A stretch of 64,000 nt of DNA. Origin: JBNKEI01 sp050288705 (GTDB lineage Bacteria; Myxococcota; Myxococcia; Myxococcales; UBA5297). Position 1 is the first letter of the stretch; each line of letters opens with the position of its first letter. The position numbers and the translations under genes are program-made. The DNA lies in contig JBNKEI010000177.1 of NCBI GenBank assembly GCA_050288705.1, positions 7,164 to 71,163 of the forward strand, written 5' to 3'. The notes beneath the pieces are model-generated. The model saw only the letters and a list, made by a program, of their open reading frames with translations. It did no database searches and was not told where the DNA came from. Positions 26,829-35,647 of the stretch are shown piece by piece.

Positions 26829-27048
26829 AGCCTGTCATGTATTCCAAATTAGTAGACAAATCGGAAGGACCTTCAAGAGTTGGCGTAGACTCATCAACCA
26901 TTGCCGTCACCGAACATCTCTTGCTGCCTTTAGCGAGAAGCTCGATTGCCTCACGAAACAACGCGGATCGACTCAATTTACGACGGCGAGCAAGATCGCT
27001 GAGGGTGGCGTCGAGTTGATCTGATAACTTGAAGGACACGGTTCGCAT
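26818..27048 (-). CDS. Ribbon-helix-helix antitoxin (VapB/CopG-like)
   Basis: 76 residues. The N-terminal beta strand MRTVSFKLSDQLDATLSDLA and the two helices that follow (RRKLSRSALFREAIELLAKG) form a MetJ/Arc/CopG-type DNA-binding domain; the C-terminal ~30 residues are the likely toxin-binding tail. It would bind and neutralise the PIN toxin and repress its own operon. Its stop overlaps the toxin start, so translation is coupled. Confidence 0.88.
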   Translation of the reverse strand: MRTVSFKLSDQLDATLSDLARRRKLSRSALFREAIELLAKGSKRCSVTAMVDESTPTLEGPSDLSTNLEYMTGYGK

Positions 27049-27916
27049 AGTAATACCCCAATGACGCTAGTGTAATACCTTAAGAGATAGAAATCAAACT
27101 CGTTGTAGCCTCGGATCTATCGAAAATGACCTTATCGTCCGAAACGCAGTCTATCGGGATGACAACCTATCTAGCTTACTTTCAGTCCTGTCAACTTTAC
27201 ATAACGTATATCATCGACCCCTAGAATATTGGTCCTCTGGAATAGAAAAGATCAGCAATTTTCATGACTGTAGTCGTATCAAGAAAACTGATACTGCCAC
27301 CCCGGAACTGCCTAAGCGCTTAAATTGGCTTCCTTGCCCAACTCTATTTCTCGCCGAGTAGCGAGCCCTCGATCAACATTTGCCTCCAGTGGACGGACGT
27401 ACTCATCTAGTTCGTATTGGTATGAAATGGTCCGAGGCAAAGACCGCCGGCCCAGATTTCCAGGCGTCAATAACCACCGTTTCGCTGAGAAACAGTATTC
27501 TTTAAACCTTCTTTCGAACTGTCCTTTCTTGAGCATACGAAATGATTCCACTCCTGCGATAGTGGCTTGAGCGGCATTTGAAGTCGAGCAGCTTATGACC
27601 ACGTTCGATACCGAGGCGCCAGCCCTTATGGTTTAGAGCGCCAGGAAATCCGACGTCTCAAACCACAGGGTGAAGTTTTTTAGTTGGATTATTGACTCTT
27701 TTGGCTACCTAGCCTCGTTTATCCTTGGGCTTTTTCTGCTGCCGCAGGCAGCCTTCGTTCAACAATTTTTGGAAAGTTTTGAAGCGCATGAAGCTACAAA
27801 AAATAGTAATTGCATTTCAATCTGCAATTGTTGATAAGATAATGAAGCATTATGCTATGTCTTCAACCTACATTTCAGCATAGAGGTGCGCCATAGATTG
27901 GAACCCATTTATACTT
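27049..27916. other. Gene-poor stretch with transposase scraps
   Basis: About 870 bases without an intact gene. It contains the IS6-type transposase fragment at 27312-27602 and an AATTGC/GCAATT inverted repeat near 27810-27830. The remainder has frequent stops in all frames and looks like eroded DNA. Confidence 0.5.
27312..27602 (-). pseudogene. IS6-family DDE transposase C-terminal fragment
   Basis: The minus-strand frame contains STSNAAQATIAGVESFRMLK and KGQF, which correspond to the conserved IS6 end 'F.S...A..TIAGIE..HM..KGQ'. The catalytic DDE region is missing and the frame runs on into unrelated residues (FERRFKEYCFSAKRWLL...). It is a decayed relic. The MITE-like element at 31312-31486 has ends that resemble IS6-type terminal repeats. 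Confidence 0.65.
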
Positions 27917-29713
27917 TTGTCCATTACTTCGTTACTTTTTTTCGGATGTTCGAATCATAGTTCGACAAACAAAACTAAAGAACTTCCATATGATGCTTAC
28001 AGTGAGACATTGCCTGAAAACGCTACCGAAATCTCAGAGGAAGAATTTAACAAACGACTGGAGGCAGGTGAAATCATAGTTACCAGCCGTCAGAGCAGGA
28101 AAGAGCAAAGCGACCAGCAGAAAAAAGAGGAGGCCAATGACGATGAAACTATTGCATCCTTTAGAAAGGCTAATCCCAATCAATCTTTGGCATTCCTAAA
28201 TGCTCCGGCTGAAAATGATCCCACGCTAGCACCTTTGGGTGACGGAAATTATTTACATACAATCAGCTTAAACAACGGCGCCACTCATTCGGTCATCACC
28301 ATGAGCCAGCAATATATTAAACACCAATTTGCTGAGGCGGTTAGAACATTCCCAACCTGGAACAATCAACTAAATTACTACAAAGCCTTTTACGATAACC
28401 TGCCTGCCGATTGGCGCCAAAACCTCGAACTTGTTCCGCCCGACACCATTGAAAACAGCCCTGATACTTATTCTGTTGCGGACATCATGAGCCTAAATAG
28501 ACGGATTTCGGAAAAAGCCCAAAGGATTATTAGCTCTATTGTTCAATCACCCAATCCTGAAGGCTATCCGTCTGACCCAGCAAAAGAAATCGGCTATTTC
28601 GACGGAAGCGACAGTTCTGGAAGCAGCTACACCAATCCCGCCTGCGGCTTCAAGCAGACAGGGATCAGAAACGCATATGAATGGCCGATGAAATACTACG
28701 TCACCAGCGTAAAAGATCAGCGCGGAAGAGGCACTTGTGTATCATTTGCCAATACCTCAGCTATCGAAACCCATGTAGCCAAAAAGTTTCGTCTCTGGAC
28801 AAATCTGTCAGAGCAAGCGCATTACAACCGCATGAAACTTACTTGGGAACAAGGGGACTTTGGAGACGGTTTTTCAAGTGATCTTGGATTCTCCAGTATG
28901 GTTGCTGAGAATTGGCTTTTGCCGTTTGAGGATCAGTGGCCCTACAATCCAAGCATAGACCGCACAACCGGCATCGCTTGGTGTATTCGCACCACCTGTG
29001 AACAGAACAGCAATAGCTTTCAGGCATGTGAGTCAACTTGTGGAGCTAGCTTTCCAATAGGCAGCCAAAATCACCGTGACTGCGTTCAGACAAACTGCCG
29101 AAATAGCAGCCCCACATACCAAACCTGCAAAACAACATGCGAAGATAACCCTAACAATCATTATTATTATTATTCGTGTCAGAATTATGCGGACACCTGT
29201 TCAGATTCAACTCACCAGAGTGAGCTTGTCTGCGCAGGAACCGGGAGCACCAGTGGTTCTTATTACTATAAATGCGCTTACAATGTTCCTGAAAAAAATC
29301 CGAATAGTTACGGTTATCGTATTACCTCTGCTGCGCAATTCTGGGACAGAACAAGTGCCCAGAGCATTGAGTTTTCATTCGTAAAGCTAGTGCTTGCCCT
29401 TGCTTTAGGTAACCCGGTAGTCATTGGCCATCCAGTGACCACCGCCTTTGACGATGCAGCCGATGATGGGTACATGGCCTATGTAGCAAACGACACCAAC
29501 CGTGGTGGCCACGGCCTACATGCAGTGGGCTACATTGACAATAATAAGCTGGCCAAAATTCTTCCCAATGCGCCGCCCGGAACCGGCGGCGGCTATATCA
29601 TAGTTAAGAATTCTTGGAGCAACTGCTGGGGTGATGGAGGTTATATCTATATACCCTATCAATCCATCAAAGACTACACACCAGATGCAACCGTTCTGCA
29701 CGGAGTTCAGTGA
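27917..29713 (+). CDS. Papain-family (C1) cysteine protease lipoprotein with Cys-rich insertion
   Basis: 598 residues. Starts with TTG at 27917, giving a short signal with lipobox LFFGC; the signal is odd in having no positive charge, so the true start may lie upstream or be damaged. Residues ~15-250 are a propeptide-like charged region. The protease core has the catalytic Cys in VKDQRGRGTCVSFA, His in GGHGLHAVGYID and Asn in IIVKNSWSNCWGDGG, in papain order. Between Cys and His is a ~100-residue insertion with some 15 cysteines (TTCEQNSNSFQACESTCG ... CQNYADTCSD) and a Tyr run. Probably surface-exposed. Flanked by gene relics, so perhaps recently acquired. Confidence 0.85.
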   Translation: MSITSLLFFGCSNHSSTNKTKELPYDAYSETLPENATEISEEEFNKRLEAGEIIVTSRQSRKEQSDQQKKEEANDDETIASFRKANPNQSLAFLNAPAENDPTLAPLGDGNYLHTISLNNGATHSVITMSQQYIKHQFAEAVRTFPTWNNQLNYYKAFYDNLPADWRQNLELVPPDTIENSPDTYSVADIMSLNRRISEKAQRIISSIVQSPNPEGYPSDPAKEIGYFDGSDSSGSSYTNPACGFKQTGIRNAYEWPMKYYVTSVKDQRGRGTCVSFANTSAIETHVAKKFRLWTNLSEQAHYNRMKLTWEQGDFGDGFSSDLGFSSMVAENWLLPFEDQWPYNPSIDRTTGIAWCIRTTCEQNSNSFQACESTCGASFPIGSQNHRDCVQTNCRNSSPTYQTCKTTCEDNPNNHYYYYSCQNYADTCSDSTHQSELVCAGTGSTSGSYYYKCAYNVPEKNPNSYGYRITSAAQFWDRTSAQSIEFSFVKLVLALALGNPVVIGHPVTTAFDDAADDGYMAYVANDTNRGGHGLHAVGYIDNNKLAKILPNAPPGTGGGYIIVKNSWSNCWGDGGYIYIPYQSIKDYTPDATVLHGVQ

Positions 29714-29724
29714 TGCCTGGGAAT

Positions 29725-30061
29725 TAGCTCGGGTTTTCGCTTTGCGCCGCAAAGACTTCCCCAGCCGCGGAGATACATTCAAAGCGGCTGGAAACCCCGC
29801 ATAAGTCGCCATCTGGATAAGTACTTCCAGAATTGCCTCACGCTCCATTCCAATATTCAAGGCCGCCGCTATGTGCACCTTGAGTTATGACAGTACGCCT
29901 CGCGAGCACGCTGCTGCAATCAAGATATCTTTCAGTATCTGCGGCGCGTTCATGTGCGAGAGCAGAAGATGATGTTCTTTCAACTCTTGGTGATAAGGGT
30001 TTTCGGCATAAATATTCGAGTCTAGGTCTGTCATTTTGATGACGATTCGCTTGATCGGCAT
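29725..30061 (-). pseudogene. Broken carboxymuconolactone decarboxylase-family gene
   Basis: On the minus strand, LKVHIAAALNIGMEREAILE continuing VLIQMATYAGFPAALN is the signature C-terminal half of CMD/AhpD-like proteins. Just upstream in the same frame is a TAA where the family has a polar residue (RGVLS-stop-LKVH; CAA to TAA would explain it), preceded by ILIAAACS. Further upstream, frame-open residues from an ATG at 30061 (MPIKRIVIKMTDLDSNIYAE) do not look like the family. The gene has no stop before running antisense into the protease gene. Dead gene. Confidence 0.65.
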
Positions 30062-30113
30062 GCAATAGCAGAATTCAGATGTTCGGCTCCAACCCCCTCC
30101 AGGTGGAGTTGAC

Positions 30114-31133
30114 TTACTGCCAGACGACGGCGTGGAAGCCGCTGGTCTGGCTATTGCCGGTATCCACGTAACTAACGCCTGTTACTATGCCGCCGCTGGT
30201 AATGCCAAAAGCCGCGCTGAAGCTACTGTCCGGCAGAGTTCCCAGATCCTCGATCTGGCCATTCCAATTCCACCACACCGCATGCAAACTGCCGTTAATG
30301 GCTGCCTCACCAGCAATCACCCCGCTTTCGCTGATGTCGCTGGCGTTGGCGTACCCTCCAAGCGTTGCCAAATCGCTCAGCACGCCACTGTCCCACGAAA
30401 AAGCGGCAAAGCTCCCGTCTGGGCGTTGACCGTAGCCGACCACGACACCCTGGCCATTGATAGCGTTCACCGAAAAGGTGCTCGTACCCCAGTTTTCGAT
30501 TTCAGTAACCTGGCCGTTGTGCCAGACAAAGCCTCGCGGAATCCAACCAACACACTGGATGAGAACTTCCCCCGCAGAGTTGATGTCGGCGCCCCAGCAA
30601 TTTGTTCCCTCTATCGAGTACAGCGTTTCAATTTGACCGCCGATCCACCGCACGGCCTTCCCGGCGCTGCCCCCGACAATCACTCCATTATCGTTGATAG
30701 CCATGGGGTGGCTGCACGGAAATACCGGATTGGGCGGCAATTCCGGAAGAGTAGAGATGCTGTTACCATTGTTGGGGTCCCAAGTAACCGGCTTGCCGCA
30801 GTAGTCGCCTGCGCTTGCCTTGGCAGTGCCGACAGCAATTCCGCTGTTGCTGATGGCGGCGGCATCGCTGTAATTCCCGCCCAAAGTCCCAAGATCTTCC
30901 ATCCCCGTCCAAGGTCTGTAGACAAACGCGTGTGTGTCGCCGTTGGCTACAGCGGAGCGCCCCACCACGAAGCCGTTTTCATTGATAGCGGTTGCGAAGC
31001 TCGAGGCTCCCCCCAGCGTACCAAGATCATGTATTGACTTGGTCTGCGCGAAAGCAGTACCTGCCACTGCGGATACCGCAGCCAGAGCTATCGCGCTTCT
31101 CACCGCACGGCAGCTGTTATTTTTGCTGTTCAT
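30114..31133 (-). CDS. Exported HAF-repeat (DUF3466-type) beta-propeller-like protein
   Basis: 339 residues from the internal ATG at 31133, where a signal peptide starts (CRAVRSAIALAAVSAVAGTA, cleavage near AFA-Q). The mature protein consists of about seven ~45-residue repeats with the motif DLGTLGG-x-S-x-A-x-x-I-N-x-x-G-x-V-x-G (DLGTLGGASSFATAINENG; DLGTLGGNYSDAAAISNSG), typical of the HAF family. Function unknown; presumably a secreted propeller. GC-richer than its neighbours and embedded among relics, suggesting horizontal origin. Confidence 0.85.
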   Translation of the reverse strand: MNSKNNSCRAVRSAIALAAVSAVAGTAFAQTKSIHDLGTLGGASSFATAINENGFVVGRSAVANGDTHAFVYRPWTGMEDLGTLGGNYSDAAAISNSGIAVGTAKASAGDYCGKPVTWDPNNGNSISTLPELPPNPVFPCSHPMAINDNGVIVGGSAGKAVRWIGGQIETLYSIEGTNCWGADINSAGEVLIQCVGWIPRGFVWHNGQVTEIENWGTSTFSVNAINGQGVVVGYGQRPDGSFAAFSWDSGVLSDLATLGGYANASDISESGVIAGEAAINGSLHAVWWNWNGQIEDLGTLPDSSFSAAFGITSGGIVTGVSYVDTGNSQTSGFHAVVWQ

Positions 31134-31311
31134 AATGAGTCTATTCCCTTTCTGCATGGTCACCCCTGTATTTCCTGCGTCGACCAACAAACGACAGTCG
31201 ACTGGCGAAGCCCCTAGTCGACTCACTAAGAGTCGGCGCAACCATGACTTCTAGACTCGCAGTAGTCAAGAAGTTCAATGAGCATCCAGGTTCTAGGTCA
31301 GTAACAAAATT

Positions 31312-31486
31312 GGGTTCTGTCGCATTAAGATTTTTGCCATACTGGCAGTGAATTTTTATTATTATTCAAAAAATAAACAATTATACTAAATAAGCCAACA
31401 TATTGATTTTATTTTATGGTTACTTTAAGAGAGATATTTTGACATAGAGTCAAATTTGACTCTATGTCAATTAATGCGACAGCCGT
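31312..31486. mobile_element. MITE-like element with IS6-type ends and 32-bp palindrome
   Basis: CTGTCGCATTAA (31317-31328, preceded by GGGTT) and TTAATGCGACAG (31471-31482) are perfect 12-bp inverted repeats about 165 bases apart and look like IS6-family termini (GGTTCTGT-GCA...). Directly inside the right end is a perfect 32-bp palindrome at 31439-31470 (half-site TTGACATAGAGTCAAA). The interior is AT-rich and non-coding. The surrounding 31260-31690 shows no gene. Confidence 0.55.
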
Positions 31487-31693
31487 CCCCAGTAACTTAT
31501 TGAACTTGCACAAGTTGCTTTTTGCACAATACTTGTGACTTCCTGAGCGCGTTCTGCATTTAATTTATGGAAAAAAATCCTTTCTGTAGGCTGAAATTAA
31601 AATAGCACATACTTGGAGACGAGCGATGTTACAAGCACCCGGCGTTTGCCTTTGATGCTTTCGTAGAGTGCTACTTCCTCCCCGCCGATATGA

Positions 31694-32408
31694 CAAGTTC
31701 CGGAGCCTCTTGGCGATGATGAAGTCGCCGAGGCGATAGCCTTTGCAAAGGCTGCTGAGCGAGTCGGTTATGCTGAACCCTATGAAATAGACGACTATCT
31801 TCTCCTCGGATCAACTGCGTTTCTCCAGAAAGACTATTCTGCCGCACATCGAGTATTCGATGCCCTACTTCGTCCTATTTGCGATGGAAACATCAACCTC
31901 GGTGAGGACGAAATGATCGAAGAGGTGCTCGATACCGACACTGACGAATGTGCACGCCAGTATGTTGTGTCAGCATATATGCTTTCCCCTCCCAGCGAAC
32001 GCACAGAGGCGGTCCGCGCAGCTATCAACGAGGTCAGCAGTATCACCTCTTTCGGAAACCCAATCCAAGAGATGGAACGCGCAGCAGTAGAGCCGCTCTC
32101 AGAGCTGAATGATTTCCTCTTGCAATGGCGAACCCTTATTGAACGTGGACGCAAGTCCATAGACTCTCGCACTAGCGATTGGGATACCCAAGAAGACCAG
32201 TCAAAAAGCCACAGAAAATCGACTGACCGGGGTTACCGAGCAGAAGCGACGTCGCCACTACGACCACGCAGCACAGCTCGTAGCGATTTGCGTTGGGTGT
32301 GACCGCTCACCAAAAACCGCCCACTGGGTTGCTTCAATCGAATTCAAGTACAAGCGATTTCGAGCTCTCCGAGACGAACTTAATAGAGCGCTTAAAGGCA
32401 TCATGTAA
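31694..32408 (+). pseudogene. Frameshifted, 5'-truncated DUF6880-family gene
   Basis: One frame from 31694 (after a TGA) reads VPEPLGDDEVAEAIAFAKAA ... DDYLLLGSTAFLQKDYSAAH ... FLLQWRTLIERGRK, and a frame shifted by one base near 32150-32200 continues KRRRHYDHAAQLVAICVGCD ... AHWVASIEFKYKRFRALRDE to a TAA at 32406-32408. Together they match my memory of the C-terminal part of DUF6880 proteins. There is no proper start codon, and one frameshift is present. The 129-residue frame from 31913 is a piece of it. Confidence 0.65.
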
Positions 32409-32777
32409 GCGCGTAATAGTAAAGCCACTGTGAGCTTTTACTAAGGCCTCAGAATTGCACCGCCAGCACCTATGGCGACGGTTACAGAATAAAACCATCA
32501 GAGCGGCGGCCTGAGCTATACCAGCATACGGGTTGTTGTGACTCCCACTCGGTATGATCATAAGACCAGAGAGAGCAGTACCGGTACCAAGCAACAGCCC
32601 GTAGTTTACCCAACGCATGGGATTTTTCTGCGTTTGGTCTTTATGCACCTTGTTTTGGATGTAAAACGCGAGGCTCAGATACCCCAAACCAGATAAGACT
32701 GCCGCGGTATTTTTTGCGACCACTGGTAGAAGCGTTTCGCCGATACGAGCCTTGCCTTGGGCACTATATTTTTTCAA
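32334..32777 (-). pseudogene. Small membrane protein gene, probably frameshifted at the 3' end
   Basis: The frame encodes 147 residues with three hydrophobic helices (~20-45, 58-80, 88-105), then an implausible stretch CNRRHRCWRC. A one-base shift near 32485 gives SVTVAIGAGGAILRP and a stop at 32441, a natural membrane helix ending that also avoids the overlap with the DUF6880 relic. So either the gene is broken or the true product is ~110 residues. Family not recognised. Confidence 0.45.
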
Positions 32778-32965
32778 TATCTTTCTAATCTCGAGGTCTT
32801 TGTCAGTAGAACGATAGAAGGAATGATCAAGTGCGGTTTCGCTTAAGAAAAGAGCTCAGCCTCCTGGAACGAACAACGCGATTTCGCGCATGCCTTTTGG
32901 TAAATACATATTTACTTCTATTGCATACCTTGCCATCACCATGGATTTAGATAGAATGCACCCAC

Positions 32966-33697
32966 ATGAATGGAATCCACGCAATAATCGAGGCTAATGG
33001 CCCAATCTCCAAACTATGCGCTAGCGAGCTCCTCGAATTAATGACCCGGGCGGCGACCGGTGCGGGGGCAACTATTCTCCAAAGCCACATGCACCAATTC
33101 GGCGAAGGCTTAGGCTTTACCGGAGTCCTTTTGCTGGCCGAAAGCCATATTTCAGTACATACTTGGCCGGAATCTGAATATGCGGCGTTCGATATATTCA
33201 TGTGCGGAGAACCGCATTTGCAATGTGCGCTAGACATCCTACGAAACACAAACCAGGGTGGATGTTTTCACATCAAATTACTGCAACGCGGGCGTTCCAA
33301 TCCAAACCAAAAAAACCCGGAAGAAATCGCAGAAAACCTTCTCAACGAGAATCGGGAATTATTGCAGCACTTAATGTTTATATTTAACACAACAAAAAAA
33401 CAAACGATTTTAGGACTAAGCGAGACCATCAAGTTTTTACTTCTACAAGCACAAAATAGTGATTCTTTAATCCCCTCCTACCAAATTCAGAGAATTTGGC
33501 AGGAATTCGTTTTGTTTACTCGTTGCTATGAACAGTTCTGCCACCAATACTTAACTCGCTTTGTTCATTTTCAGCCGCGCCAGCAAATGGAAATCAACAT
33601 TGACAAACACCGCTATAAAAAAACTGTTAGTGAGTACCTAAAACATTTTGGGGCAGCGAACGAGGAATTCTGGAATGGCATTAATCAATCACTATAA
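32966..33697 (+). CDS. speD: S-adenosylmethionine decarboxylase (SpeH type) with long C-terminal extension
   Basis: 243 residues. The N-terminal ~115 residues are a complete class 1b AdoMetDC: the self-cleavage site with the pyruvoyl-forming Ser is in LAESHISVHTWPES, followed by YAAFDIFMCGEPHLQ and catalytic Cys. It makes decarboxylated SAM, the aminopropyl donor for spermidine. The extra ~125 residues (LLNENRELLQHLMFIFNTTK...) are helical, not found in ordinary SpeH and of unknown role. First gene of a co-oriented cluster with a spermidine synthase-like gene and yjf/psp genes. The start at ATG 32966 has no good ribosome site. Confidence 0.92.
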   Translation: MNGIHAIIEANGPISKLCASELLELMTRAATGAGATILQSHMHQFGEGLGFTGVLLLAESHISVHTWPESEYAAFDIFMCGEPHLQCALDILRNTNQGGCFHIKLLQRGRSNPNQKNPEEIAENLLNENRELLQHLMFIFNTTKKQTILGLSETIKFLLLQAQNSDSLIPSYQIQRIWQEFVLFTRCYEQFCHQYLTRFVHFQPRQQMEINIDKHRYKKTVSEYLKHFGAANEEFWNGINQSL

Positions 33698-33767
33698 TTT
33701 CATAACCAATCCCCCTCTATCATCAAAACATCTACCAATTAATACTACCCGCAACCTGAGGCCGCAT

Positions 33768-34754
33768 ATGCCTACCACCCGCGCGGTTATTTTCACCATA
33801 TCAGCCCTGCTCCTGTTCGGCTGCTCTTCACGGCAAGAACGACTAGCTGACGAGCTAAACAACACCGCGCGTCAGGTGCAGAACAACGTTCAAAACTTGC
33901 GAAAACATATTGACTCCAACCGTATTCGCAACGCCCGCCTTCTCACAGAGTACGCCAAGGTCGTGAAAAACTTAAAGCCCGACTATCGCAAAATTGTGGA
34001 TGCACTAGCAGAAGATGCTACCTCGTCTGGCCCAATGTTTCAGTCATTGTTGCAACGTTTGAATGAAGCAAAAAAACAAATCCCAGTAGCAGTAAAATCC
34101 ACGGCTTCAGCCCAAAACTTAGCTGATGAATTCAACTCGATTAACGTTGCGGCGCAGACACGCAACTACAACATGATGCTCTCTGACCCCCTAAATGTTT
34201 TGGCAGACATGTCCGATGGCAAACTGGCCAGAGTAGCGGATTTATCATCGCAAGCAGCGGCCAACCAATCGCAACCCTCAGCAGGACGGGAGCTTATTGG
34301 GAATCCACAATATGGCCGATGGAGAACGAATAGTTCGGGAGGAACATTTTGGGAGTGGTACGGAAAATATGCATTATTTTCCCGTTTGTTTAATTTTGGC
34401 GGATACGACCGCTATTCCTACTGGTCTTCCCACCGTTACCGCTACCCATCTTATTATCATGATCTTGGCCGCGACTATTATTCATCGCCGCATCAAAAGC
34501 AGCAATATCAACAAACCGAAACTCGCGTAAAAAAACAATTTGCTCGGCAAGGTTTAAAATTTAATAGCCCGTACGCAAGAAAAGCAGTAACTACTAGAAA
34601 ACCAGTTTTCGAACAACCGAATAAATTCAAAAGTAGCTACTCAAGAAGCAGCACTTCCCGTTCATCATTTAAATCTTCCCGATATGGAAGCTCAAGTTAC
34701 AACTCACGTTCAAGTGGATTCAGTTCACGTAGTTTCGGTTTTGGCGGCAAATAA
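33768..34754 (+). CDS. Lipoprotein with Ser/Arg/Tyr-rich low-complexity tail
   Basis: 328 residues from ATG 33768, supported by GAGG seven bases upstream and by the lipobox in SALLLFGCSSRQ. Residues ~20-140 are helical, coiled-coil-like (LNNTARQVQNNVQNLRKHID). Then a linker and a C-terminal half that is first Tyr/Arg rich (YDRYSYWSSHRYRYPSYYHD) and finally Ser/Arg/Phe repeats (SSFKSSRYGSSSYNSRSSGF). In E. coli the yjf cluster also has a tail-biased lipoprotein (YjfM), so this may be its counterpart, though the sequences do not obviously match. Fifteen bases before the DUF350 gene. Confidence 0.7.
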   Translation: MPTTRAVIFTISALLLFGCSSRQERLADELNNTARQVQNNVQNLRKHIDSNRIRNARLLTEYAKVVKNLKPDYRKIVDALAEDATSSGPMFQSLLQRLNEAKKQIPVAVKSTASAQNLADEFNSINVAAQTRNYNMMLSDPLNVLADMSDGKLARVADLSSQAAANQSQPSAGRELIGNPQYGRWRTNSSGGTFWEWYGKYALFSRLFNFGGYDRYSYWSSHRYRYPSYYHDLGRDYYSSPHQKQQYQQTETRVKKQFARQGLKFNSPYARKAVTTRKPVFEQPNKFKSSYSRSSTSRSSFKSSRYGSSSYNSRSSGFSSRSFGFGGK

Positions 34755-34768
34755 TCAGGAGGAGCTAT

Positions 34769-35647
34769 ATGTTAGTTTGGCAAGCTGCAATTATCGTCAT
34801 CAATTTGTTATTAGCGCTCGCGGCTTTAATCGGACTCCGATATGGAATGTCTGCCTTTATTGGAGTACACGCCAAAGATGAGCTTGATAAAAAAGACAAC
34901 TTCGCTTTTGGTATTGCCATTGCGGGTGGCGTTTTAGCGCTTATGCTGATTATGTCAGGCGCAATTTCTGGCACCGCCCAGGCCTCTTTAGCAAAGGAAG
35001 CGCTAAACGTTTCAATTTATGGAGTCTTAGGAATTGTGCTGCTCAAAACTGGCTATCTAGTACAAGACAAGGCAATCCTTCGCGGAATATGTACCTCCGA
35101 TGAAATAAGAAAAGGCAACCTCGCAGCGGCAATAGTAGTTGGTATTAATTTGGTCGCCATTGGTCTAATCATCCGCACATCTATTGTCTGGGTAGAAGAC
35201 GAAAGCTTTTACGGCCTGATTCCAGTATTACTAGTTTTTATCGCATCGCAAATAATTTTAGCCGCGGTCACTCTTATTCGCACCTTTGTTTACGCCAAAC
35301 GCAATCCCGGGGATACTTGGCAAGGCGCCATTCAAAACCGTAGCATCGCGGTGGCAATTCGCTTTGCAGGTCAGCTGCTAGCTACTTCGCTTGCTTTGTC
35401 CAGTGTTGCGTATTTAGTAAATTACTCATCAGAGCGACTTTTGGAAACGGCTCTGGCGTGGCTAGGCATGGGCTTTGCGGTCATGTTAGGCATTTGGATT
35501 ATTTACCGTATTGCTTTTCCAATCGTACTCACCAAAGTCAATATTGTGGAAGAAGTTGATAAGCAACAAAACGTGGGAGTTGCAATGGTAGAAGCAGCTA
35601 TATTTATTGGAATCGCTGCTCTCTTTAAGGGCTTTTTGGCTCAATAA
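34769..35647 (+). CDS. DUF350 (YjfL-like) membrane protein, duplicated domain
   Basis: 292 residues with about eight transmembrane helices built from two DUF350 copies: DNFAFGIAIAGGVLALMLIM in the first and QNVGVAMVEAAIFIGIAALF in the second. DUF350/YjfL proteins are inner-membrane proteins of unknown function, usually next to PspA-like or polyamine genes. AGGAGG precedes the ATG. The stop overlaps the next start (TAATG), so translation with the membrane spermidine synthase is coupled. Confidence 0.85.
   Translation: MLVWQAAIIVINLLLALAALIGLRYGMSAFIGVHAKDELDKKDNFAFGIAIAGGVLALMLIMSGAISGTAQASLAKEALNVSIYGVLGIVLLKTGYLVQDKAILRGICTSDEIRKGNLAAAIVVGINLVAIGLIIRTSIVWVEDESFYGLIPVLLVFIASQIILAAVTLIRTFVYAKRNPGDTWQGAIQNRSIAVAIRFAGQLLATSLALSSVAYLVNYSSERLLETALAWLGMGFAVMLGIWIIYRIAFPIVLTKVNIVEEVDKQQNVGVAMVEAAIFIGIAALFKGFLAQ

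Noticed and set aside
29161..29175. ATTATTATT run as a microsatellite
   Set aside because: It encodes the Tyr run of the papain-like protein in frame and is too short to treat as a separate repeat.
30132..31037. 301-residue plus-strand frame inside the HAF gene
   Set aside because: It is antisense to the HAF-repeat protein, whose repeats and signal peptide are clear; the plus frame has no domain features.
31913..32302. 129-residue plus-strand frame as an intact protein
   Set aside because: It is only the middle of a longer frame without proper start, and the family's C-terminal part continues in another frame; reported as a DUF6880 pseudogene.
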